The translations under genes were made by a program, and so were the position numbers. This document shows, piece by piece, positions 1-6,467 of a stretch of 64,000 nucleotides of DNA; position 1 is the stretch's first letter, and each line of letters opens with the position of its first letter. The notes under the pieces are model-generated. The model was not told where the DNA came from, did no database searches, and saw only the letters and a program-made list of their open reading frames with translations. The stretch is from Actinomadura madurae (GTDB taxonomy: Bacteria; Actinomycetota; Actinomycetes; Streptosporangiales; Streptosporangiaceae), in NCBI RefSeq assembly GCF_900115095.1, contig NZ_FOVH01000005.1, positions 372,001 through 436,000 on the forward strand, in the 5' to 3' direction.

Positions 1-359
1 GTGACCTGCGGAACGAAACGTGGATAGAAGGCGCCCACCCCGACTGCCTAGGCCCCATCCCGCGCCTCGCCGACGTGCTGGGCAACCCACCCCGCATCGG
101 GTTCACCTGCGACGACTGGAACGGCAAGCAAGCTCTTGTCGCCGCCGGCGCCGGCGTGACCCTCGTGCCCACCTTGGCGCGGGCCACGATCCGCGCGGAC
201 GTTGCGTTGCGCACCACCAGCCCGCCGCTGCCGGCGCGCCGGCTGTTCGCCGCCGTGACCGCATCTCCATACCGGCCGCCGGCGGTGTCGGCGATGCTCA
301 CCCTGCTCACCGCCATCGCCGCACAGCATCGAACCGACCGGGGTGAGAAGGGGTTGTGA
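1..359 (+). CDS. LysR-type regulator, C-terminal part (cut by window start)
   Basis: This is the end of a reading frame already open at the window edge (codons in phase with base 3). The roughly 118 visible residues look like the second half of a LysR substrate-binding domain. They include a run ending GFTCDDWNGKQALVAAGAGV followed by TLVPTLA, which matches the late effector-domain segment of the LysR family. The N-terminal helix-turn-helix lies outside the window, so the target cannot be inferred. It ends with TGA. The next gene converges on it, so the two are unlikely to share a transcript. Confidence 0.7.
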   Translation, partial: DLRNETWIEGAHPDCLGPIPRLADVLGNPPRIGFTCDDWNGKQALVAAGAGVTLVPTLARATIRADVALRTTSPPLPARRLFAAVTASPYRPPAVSAMLTLLTAIAAQHRTDRGEKGL

Positions 360-498
360 GAGATGCGGCCCGGTTCGGTGGAGCATCGTGGATCGGCCGA
401 TGCTCTCCAGCGCGGCGGTGGCCACGGGGCGGCCGTGCCGCCCGATGGCCGTCCCGGCGTCGGCTCGCAGGTCCGCGTTTCGTGTGCGTCGTCGACGA

Positions 499-1134
499 CT
501 AACTCCACCAACCGACCAGGTCGCTGTGCATGTCCCTGATGCTTTGGGGGGCCTTGCGGGGAGAGCCGGTGTCGTAGGGCGGCTGCGGGTCGTACTCAAG
601 GAGGAGCTGGGCGGACTGGGCGGTCTCGGCTCCGCTCAGCCGGGCGATGACCTCCAGGGCCAGGTCGATTCCGGCGGACACTCCGGCACCGGTGACGATC
701 TTTCCTTGGAACACCACCCGCTGCTCGGTGGGCTCGGCGCCGTACTTGCGCAGTTCGTCGTAGGCCAACCAGTGCGTGGTCGCCTTCTTTCCTTGCAGGA
801 GGCCGGCCGCCCCGAGCAGCAGGGATCCCGTGCAGACGGACGTGGTGTACGTGGTGTGCTCGTGCGTTGAGCGGATCCAGTCGATGACGGGGTCGCCCTG
901 ACGGGCCATCTCCCGGGTGATGTTTCCGCCGGGCACCAGCAGGACGTCGGGATTCGGAACATCCTCGAAAACGTGGTCGACGTCGATGTGCAGCCGTCCT
1001 TTGGCGTCGGCGAGCCGGCCCCTTTGCGCGGCGCAAACGACGACCTCGGCATCTGGGACGGCCGAGAAGAATTGGTAGGGGCCCAGAGCGTCCAGGATGG
1101 TCACCTTGGGGAACAGGGCGATGGCGATCTGCAT
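499..1134 (-). CDS. DJ-1/PfpI family protein (isonitrile hydratase-like)
   Basis: A 211-residue protein of the DJ-1/PfpI class I glutamine amidotransferase-like fold. Visible marks are the N-terminal strand MQIAIALFPKVTILDALGPY, the PDVLLVPGG strand-turn, and the nucleophile elbow TTSVCTGSLLLGAAGLL, whose Cys is the expected nucleophile. KATTHW follows, a signature shared with isonitrile hydratases and with the sensor half of GlxA-type regulators. No AraC helix-turn-helix is present, so this is the stand-alone enzyme-like form. The length fits the family. An SD-like gaggaggaag lies just upstream of the ATG. The substrate is unknown; hydrolysis of an isonitrile or a reactive small molecule is the family inference. 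Confidence 0.8.
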   Translation of the reverse strand: MQIAIALFPKVTILDALGPYQFFSAVPDAEVVVCAAQRGRLADAKGRLHIDVDHVFEDVPNPDVLLVPGGNITREMARQGDPVIDWIRSTHEHTTYTTSVCTGSLLLGAAGLLQGKKATTHWLAYDELRKYGAEPTEQRVVFQGKIVTGAGVSAGIDLALEVIARLSGAETAQSAQLLLEYDPQPPYDTGSPRKAPQSIRDMHSDLVGWWS

Positions 1135-1499
1135 TGCTTCCTCCTCTTGGCAGGGCCGTCCGGGTTCACGGCCATCAGTGATGGCCGTAGACGTGGCGCG
1201 GCCTCCCGGATCCAGTTGGGAACACTGGGCTGTTCCGGCGGTGCCGGCCGATCGGATGAGCGGATCGGCGTGAGTCCAGACGGCGATGGTCCACCCGGCA
1301 GAGCCGACGCACGCCGGCCGCTGGCCGATCGGTGTGATGGTGAGCCGGGGGTCATAGAAGCAGCATCAACCGACCTCGCTATGAGCACCACTTCAGATTT
1401 GTATCAGTTGCCATAAACTCAGCGCATATGTCGCGTAGGGCACGTGGCCGAACTGCACCAAGATGGATCAAGCGCCGACAAGACCGTGATCAGACTGGA

Positions 1500-1860
1500 C
1501 GCACAGGCGCCCCTGGCCCGCCATCGCCCCTGTCGGCGCGCCCGCGAGGCGAGCTGGTGCACCGCAGCGGGTGAGCGGCCGACGACCTCGACGATCTCAG
1601 GCACGGGGACGCCGGCGGAAGAACATCGCTCAGGACGACGAGCAGCGCCATTCGTCCAGCGTGACCGGGTCGGCCGGGTCGTGGAAGCGGGCCTGACCAG
1701 CGGTGCGGGCAGCCAGGTGCCAACGTACCGCTCCCGGGCGCGCACGCTCGCCGCCCAGGGCGTCCAGCGCAGTCCTGATGACGGTGGCCGTGACCACGCT
1801 CAGCCAGGCGGCAGCCCGGCGTCGGGGCGCCCGCCCGGCTTGAACGGCGCGTCCAGATCC
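1500..1860 (-). pseudogene. Frameshifted relic of an ECF sigma factor (SigJ/ECF41-like)
   Basis: Between 1135 and 2019 there is no intact gene, but the minus strand carries broken pieces of an extracytoplasmic-function sigma factor spread over three frames. In order they read: a helix resembling WLSVVTATVIRTALDALGGE, then ERYVGTWLPAPLV, then DPADPVTLDEW, then MALLVVL, then VPEIVEVVGRSPAAVHQLAS with ARR. The last piece is the region-4 helix-turn-helix of the SigJ/ECF41 group. The order of pieces is exactly that of an intact family member. The N-terminal region 2 and the C-terminal SnoaL-like extension are missing. At least two frameshifts are needed, so the gene is dead. Boundaries are approximate. 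Confidence 0.72.
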
Positions 1861-2019
1861 GCCCGGCCCGCGGCAAAGGCACGGTCTGACCTGGTCCTAT
1901 GTCAGGTCGGTGTTGGTACCGTGATGTCGTGGAATTTGGCATATATGACCTAATTCCGAAACAACCGCACCCGGACCCGCGTGTAGCGGGCCGGGTCGAC
2001 CCGGCCGGGGTGTGATGCC

Positions 2020-2859
2020 ATGCCCCGTCACCGCACCGCGCCTTCCAATGGCTCCGGAGAGCTGCTGCAGACGCTCGAGGACCTCACCGGCCGGATCCTG
2101 GAGGGGATCGAACTCCAGCAGGCCCGTGTCGAACTCGCCGCCGCGTTGCAGCGCCAGGTCCTCTCCGCCCGACTACCGGTCCTGGCCGGCCTGCAGGTGG
2201 CGGGACGGTACGCACCCGCGCGGGCCGGGCTGGACATCGGGGGCGACTGGTACGACGGCTTCCTCATGCCGGACGGATCCGTGGGGTTCGCGATCGGAGA
2301 CGTCCAGGGGCACGACGTCGAGGCCGCGGCTTTCATGGGGCAGGTGCGCACCTGTCTGCGCGCCGTCGCGGTCGCCACCACGGACCCGGCGGAGGTGCTC
2401 CAGCGCACCAACGATCTGCTCGTCGCCATGGACTCCGAGCTGTTCGTGACCTGCACGTTCCTGCGCTTCGACCCCGTCACGAACGAGCTCGCCGACGCCC
2501 GCGCCGGGCACGTACCCGCCGTCTGGGTCACGGCCGACGGCCGCTGCGACATCGTCCTGACCGACGGCGGTCTGCCGCTGGGCATCTACGCCGGCGAGAG
2601 CTACCCGTCGACCCGCCGGGTGCTGACCGACGTGGGGGCGTTCGTCCTGCTCACCGACGGCGTGGTGGAAGGCCCCGGCTACCCCATCGAGGAAGGGCTC
2701 GCACAGGTGGCGAACCTGGCCGTCGACGCCTGCCGGACCGACCCGGGCGAGCTGGCCGCTCGGGTGATCAAGGTGGCGGAGCTCACCGGCCACACCGACG
2801 ACGCCGCGGCTCTCGTCATCCGTTACGGAGGGCTCCAGCAGCGGCAGGACGAAGGGTGA
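2020..2859 (+). CDS. SpoIIE/PP2C-type serine phosphatase
   Basis: A 279-residue protein phosphatase of the PPM/SpoIIE family. After an N-terminal helix (about residues 10-60) the catalytic domain shows GLDIGGDWYDGF, then GFAIGDVQGHDVEAAAFMG with the first metal-binding Asp, and VLLTDGVVEGPG with GHTDDAAALVI, carrying the other metal ligands. Such enzymes dephosphorylate anti-anti-sigma factors and so switch sigma factor activity in actinomycetes. No PAS, GAF or kinase domain is attached, so it must take its input from a partner. The MASE1 membrane protein starts 6 bp downstream and is the obvious candidate. ATG 2020 was chosen because upstream codons in frame give no better start. Confidence 0.85.
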   Translation: MPRHRTAPSNGSGELLQTLEDLTGRILEGIELQQARVELAAALQRQVLSARLPVLAGLQVAGRYAPARAGLDIGGDWYDGFLMPDGSVGFAIGDVQGHDVEAAAFMGQVRTCLRAVAVATTDPAEVLQRTNDLLVAMDSELFVTCTFLRFDPVTNELADARAGHVPAVWVTADGRCDIVLTDGGLPLGIYAGESYPSTRRVLTDVGAFVLLTDGVVEGPGYPIEEGLAQVANLAVDACRTDPGELAARVIKVAELTGHTDDAAALVIRYGGLQQRQDEG

Positions 2860-2865
2860 GCGGCG

Positions 2866-3888
2866 GTGTCGTGTGCGGCTGAGCGACGTCGGCTGTACGC
2901 CGCCGACGGCCTGCGGCTGGCTGCCGTCGTGGTCACCTACTACGTCGCCGCCAAGATCGGACTGGAGCAGCAACTGGTGCGAGGGCAGGTCACGCCTTTC
3001 TGGCCGCCCACCGGAATCGCTCTCGTCGCCCTGATGTTCTGGGGACCGCGCATGTGGCCGGGCATCGCTCTCGGGGCATTCCTGGTGAACGTGATGCTCG
3101 GGCCGGGGATCGTCCCCGTGCTCGCCATCACGGTCGGCAACACGCTCGCTCCCGTCTGCGCCTACCTCCTCCTGCGGCGGGCAGGATTCCGTCTCACTCT
3201 CGACCGGCTGCAGGACGCCCTGGCGCTGGTCTTCCTCGGCGCGCTGGGCGGCATGCTGATCAGCGCGACGATCGGCGCCGGCGTCCTACTGGCCTCTGAC
3301 GCGGTGTCGACCCGTGACTTCTGGCCGACCTGGTCGGTGTGGTGGACGGGCGACGCGATGGGTGTCTTGATCATCGCGCCGCTCCTGCTGGCCGCGCGCA
3401 CCGTCCGATGGCCGCGCGGCGTCCCCGTCCTGCGCTGGGCCGAGGCGGTGGCCCTGCTGGGCGGCACGGCGGCGGTCACCGCGCTGGCCACCGACACCTC
3501 GCTCCAACTTCTCTTCCTCGTCGTCCCGTTCCTGATCTGGGCGGCGTTCCGCTTCCAGCTGGTCGGCGCAGCGCCCTGCGCGCTGATCGCCTCCGTGATC
3601 GCCGTCTACGCGGGGGCCGTCGGGTCGGGCCCGTTCTCGGGCCGGGATCTGCTCGCCATGATGATCATCCTGCAGGCCTTCAACGGCACTGTGGCCCTGA
3701 CGGCCCTGCTGCTCTCGGCGGTCGTCACCGAACGGAACCACACCCTCGAAGAGATCGAGAAGGTCTGCGGCCACCTGAAGGGGGCGCTGTCCCGGCTCGC
3801 GCTGGAAGAGAAGCGCGACGGGACGCCTGGCGCATGGGCGCCCACCCGTCCGAAGGAACCCGATCACCGAGGGCGGCGCCGCGCTTGA
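2866..3888 (+). CDS. MASE1-domain integral membrane sensor
   Basis: A 340-residue multi-spanning membrane protein. It carries the MASE1 hallmarks: VVTYYVAAKIGLEQQ, then TPFWPPTGIALVALMFWG, and later FWPTWSVWWTGDAMGVLIIAPL. About eight hydrophobic segments cover residues 15-285. A short charged helix follows (ERNHTLEEIEKVCGHL) and then a low-complexity tail. MASE1 usually feeds GGDEF, kinase or phosphatase outputs; here no output domain remains. The SpoIIE phosphatase encoded immediately upstream probably acts as the separate output. The GTG start lies 6 bp after the phosphatase stop, so the two are surely co-transcribed. The ligand is unknown. Confidence 0.8.
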   Translation: MSCAAERRRLYAADGLRLAAVVVTYYVAAKIGLEQQLVRGQVTPFWPPTGIALVALMFWGPRMWPGIALGAFLVNVMLGPGIVPVLAITVGNTLAPVCAYLLLRRAGFRLTLDRLQDALALVFLGALGGMLISATIGAGVLLASDAVSTRDFWPTWSVWWTGDAMGVLIIAPLLLAARTVRWPRGVPVLRWAEAVALLGGTAAVTALATDTSLQLLFLVVPFLIWAAFRFQLVGAAPCALIASVIAVYAGAVGSGPFSGRDLLAMMIILQAFNGTVALTALLLSAVVTERNHTLEEIEKVCGHLKGALSRLALEEKRDGTPGAWAPTRPKEPDHRGRRRA

Positions 3889-4277
3889 TGCCGGGCGACC
3901 TTTGTGCACCCAGCGCCCCTCGGGCCAGCGCCAGGGACCCGGGCCCGGGGACGACGCCGCCATGGGTGGTGAACGAGCACGGCATCGTCGTGTTCCGGAA
4001 CGGGCCGCACAGCGGCGGCTGGGGCACGCCGCCGAGGAGGTCACGCGACGGCCGGCCGCGAATCTGGCGGCGACGGCTCCCCTACCCCGACTCGTGGTCA
4101 CTCTCACCGCCGCATTCGAGACTCCCCGGCGGGGAAAACTTGGGCCAAGACCAGGCGGGTTCGTCGTCACTCCGGCTGCGGCCCTGTGCCTTCTCTCCGC
4201 ACGGGTGCGCGCCGACAGCGGTTGCGCTCAGGCGGGCCGGCGACGTACGGGGTGCCGGGTGGCGGCGGCCTGGCTTG
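3889..4277. other. Convergent intergenic gap without a recognisable gene
   Basis: This 389-bp stretch lies between the MASE1 gene and the barstar gene, which point toward each other. Open frames are present on both strands but show no codon-position bias or known motif. One plus-strand stretch, VVNEHGIVVFRNGPH, looks protein-like but has no identifiable start or homologous context, so no gene is called. Confidence 0.5.
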
Positions 4278-4625
4278 TCACGGGAGGGCGGCGGACAGGC
4301 GGGAGTGGAGGGTGGGCATCCGGTCGGGGGTGGTGGCGAAGGTCGCGGGGAGGTTCTGCTCGGAGAGGATCTCAAGGAGGATCGCGAGCTGGTGCGGGCT
4401 CTCGTCCGCCAGGAGTTCGTCGGCGTGCGACACGGTGAGGGTGGGGCGGTCGAGATCGCGCAGGCAGTCCAGGAAGGCGTCCCAGTTGTGCCCGAAGTAG
4501 GCCGCGAATCCCAGGGCCCGCGCCGCCTCGCGGAAGAAGGCGGCGCGGGTTCGGCAGGCGTGCCCGTCGACGACTGCCGGCACCGGGTCGCTGGTCACCG
4601 TCAACCAGGGCGGCAGCGAGGTCAT
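4278..4625 (-). CDS. Barstar-family ribonuclease inhibitor
   Basis: A 115-residue protein starting at ATG 4625. The barstar signature is clear: FFREAARALGFAAYFGHNWD followed by AFLDCLRDL, where the NWDAF-CLRDL helix and its acidic residues normally plug the active site of a barnase/RNase Sa-type enzyme. Later comes HADELLADESPHQLAILLEI. It starts 14 bp after the stop of the secreted ribonuclease gene on the same strand, giving a toxin-then-inhibitor order. It should act in the cytoplasm to neutralise enzyme that folds before export. A longer open frame extends upstream to 5351 but overlaps the ribonuclease gene, so the short start is preferred. Confidence 0.85.
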   Translation of the reverse strand: MTSLPPWLTVTSDPVPAVVDGHACRTRAAFFREAARALGFAAYFGHNWDAFLDCLRDLDRPTLTVSHADELLADESPHQLAILLEILSEQNLPATFATTPDRMPTLHSRLSAALP

Positions 4626-4639
4626 CGGGCGGGCCTGTC

Positions 4640-5050
4640 CTAGGAGATCCGGTAGAAGTTCGAGTAGTGGTCCGGGGTGAAGTAGACCGTGCCGGTGCTG
4701 CTGTGGACGATCCGGTACGCGTCCCTTGAGGAGCCCTCCGTCCGCGAGTAGACGTCGTACTCGTGGTAGGTGGCGCCGGCGGGCAGCTGGCCGTCGTAGT
4801 TGTGGTAGACGCCGCCAGTGTAGTTGGACAGGCCGTCCGGCCAGGAGTACCAGCCCGCGCTGGACGGCCATCCCTTTCCGCCCCACACCGAGGCCGCGTA
4901 GCGGCCGTCGGAGCAGCGGGAGATCGTGCAGGAGTCGTAGACCGTAGCGCTTGCCGGGACGTCGACCGCGACGCCCGTCGCGCACGTCGCGGCGACCAGG
5001 GTGACGGCGGCCCGTGTTGGCCAGGACGGTCGGGAGCGCTTTCCGAGCAC
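4640..5050 (-). CDS. Secreted guanyl-specific ribonuclease (RNase N1/T1, RNase Sa-like)
   Basis: A 136-residue exported RNase with a GTG start. The first ~35 residues are a signal peptide: basic start MLGKRSRPSWPTR, hydrophobic AAVTLVAATCATGVAV, and cleavage expected after PASA. The mature domain carries the catalytic triad of the RNase Sa/barnase superfamily: the general base in YHEYDV (Glu97), Arg113 in AYRIV, and the general acid His128 in TPDHYSNF. Cys41 and Cys46 lie close together near the mature N-terminus, unlike the single long-range disulfide of RNase Sa. The enzyme should cut single-stranded RNA after G outside the cell. The paired barstar gene follows 14 bp downstream. Confidence 0.82.
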   Translation of the reverse strand: MLGKRSRPSWPTRAAVTLVAATCATGVAVDVPASATVYDSCTISRCSDGRYAASVWGGKGWPSSAGWYSWPDGLSNYTGGVYHNYDGQLPAGATYHEYDVYSRTEGSSRDAYRIVHSSTGTVYFTPDHYSNFYRIS

Positions 5051-5384
5051 AGGTGCCTCCTACGACGAGTACCTCCCGGAGAAGTTCCCCCTCATCGGGC
5101 CGGCCACGTCGGGATCGGGAGCGAACAGCCGTCATGATGACCACGCAGATCGGCATGATCCAGCACAAAAGCCCACAAAAATGCGTCACCGATCCGCGAA
5201 AGGTGACGGCCCCGGGTGGTCGCGCGCCTGGGGCAGTCCTGCCGGGTCGCCGGCGATGCACTGCTCGACCGGCTGAGGACTTCGGACAGCCGCGACGCAC
5301 CGTCGAACGCACGGCGACCGGGTGCTCGTCGCCGCCGCTGTCAGAGATCACCGGTGCTGTCAGAGATCACCGGCGGATCGGTGA

Positions 5385-5561
5385 TCGTGCACGATCCGGC
5401 CGGTCGACCAAGGCGTCATCGCCTCGGTCAAATCTGGCGCCGATCGGCACGGCGATGCGATGGCCACGTCCCCTGAATACAAGGTTCAAGACTGTTGCAT
5501 CACCGCCCCGCCCGACGCCGGTGACCAGGCCGAAAATGCCAGTTTTGAATCAGTCGGTTGA
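5385..5561 (+). mobile_element. Probable scrap of an IS3-family transposase
   Basis: One plus-strand frame between stops at 5382 and 5559 reads PVDQGVIASVKSGADRHGDA followed by MATSPEYK. This resembles the end of the catalytic core of IS3-type orfB transposases, where a G-x-x-ASVGS-x-GD-x-x-DNAMAE stretch precedes the last catalytic Glu. Here the Glu position reads Thr and no start, upstream DD motifs or terminal repeats are visible, so it is an inactive fragment. Just upstream, at 5337-5370, a 17-bp unit (gctgtcagagatcaccg) occurs twice in tandem. The rest of 5051-5831 shows no gene. Confidence 0.42.
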
Positions 5562-5831
5562 ACGAGCACCGCTCTGTGTCTTAAGCGATGTCCTGTCCGG
5601 CGGAAGAAAGCGCGGCTACTGCCGTTCCCTTAACACACAGGTGTCAGGCAAACCTGGACTTCGCCAAACTGGTCAGCGCTTTTATAACTTTTCTGCTGGG
5701 GCGACACCCGCCTTCGGTCGGCCGGCGCTGTCGGCGCGCTCCCGACACCGGAGTTCGTCCGGGACGGTCGCGGGCGGCGCGGTCGGGGGCGATGGTCGCC
5801 TTCCTCCCGCGCCGACCGGCGGGGCCCGGGC

Positions 5832-6245
5832 TCAGGGGCCGACGTGGTTCCGCGGACGGGACGCGAGGTGCTCCCCGACCCGTCCGACCAGAAGGGTCAT
5901 CTCGTAGCTGATCTGGGCCGGGTCGGCGCTGGCGTCGGAGAGCACGGTCAGCGAGGCGCCCTCGCCCGCCGCGGTGACGAACAGGAACGCGTTGAGCATC
6001 TCGATGATCGTCTGATGGACCTCGCCCGCGCCGAACTGGGCCCGCGCGCCCTGCGCGAGGCTCTGCACGCCGGCGGCCAGGGCGGACAGGTGCTCGGCGT
6101 CCTCCTGGCTCAGGCCGGCGGACGCCCCCATGAGGATCCCGTCCGCGGACTGCACCACCGCCTTGTTCACCTGGGGCACGCGTTCGACGAGCCCGTCGAT
6201 CAGCCAATCCAGCCGGTTGGTCGAATCGCCTCGCAGCTGCGTCAC
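5832..6245 (-). CDS. Roadblock/LC7 domain protein, extra CvnB paralogue
   Basis: A 137-residue roadblock/LC7 protein, the kind that regulates small GTPases of the MglA/CvnD type. It reads as one domain, with LDWLIDGLVERVPQVNKAVV, then ADGILMGAS, then QEDAEHLSALAAGVQSLAQG and a late VLSDASADPAQISYEMTLLV strand-helix. It is clearly similar to CvnB at 8873-9289 (shared EDxEHLxAL-xxGVQxLA-GA pattern). GTG 6245 is chosen because a strong GGAAGAGGAGAA Shine-Dalgarno lies just upstream; longer frames to 6434 lack one. It is transcribed divergently from the conservon and could share or compete for the CvnD partner. Confidence 0.85.
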   Translation of the reverse strand: MTQLRGDSTNRLDWLIDGLVERVPQVNKAVVQSADGILMGASAGLSQEDAEHLSALAAGVQSLAQGARAQFGAGEVHQTIIEMLNAFLFVTAAGEGASLTVLSDASADPAQISYEMTLLVGRVGEHLASRPRNHVGP

Positions 6246-6467
6246 GTGGCTTCTCCTCTTCCGAAAAATTAGGCGGGTTCGGGGACGGCCGAATGTTGCC
6301 ACATGTTGCCATCGGCGGACCATCAAGGTGACCGGAATTCCAGACGCATGATCAAACTTGCGGCCCGGTGAAGCCGAGTTCGGCCATCCGGTGCCCACCG
6401 AGCCTGAGAGAGACACCATGAACGACCACGTCAATCATGACCGCGTTGACCTCGGCCGTTTCGCCCG

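Noticed and set aside
4626..5351. Upstream extension of the barstar frame (357 codons in total)
   Set aside because: It overlaps the clearly coding ribonuclease gene on the same strand in another frame, and the extension is low-complexity.
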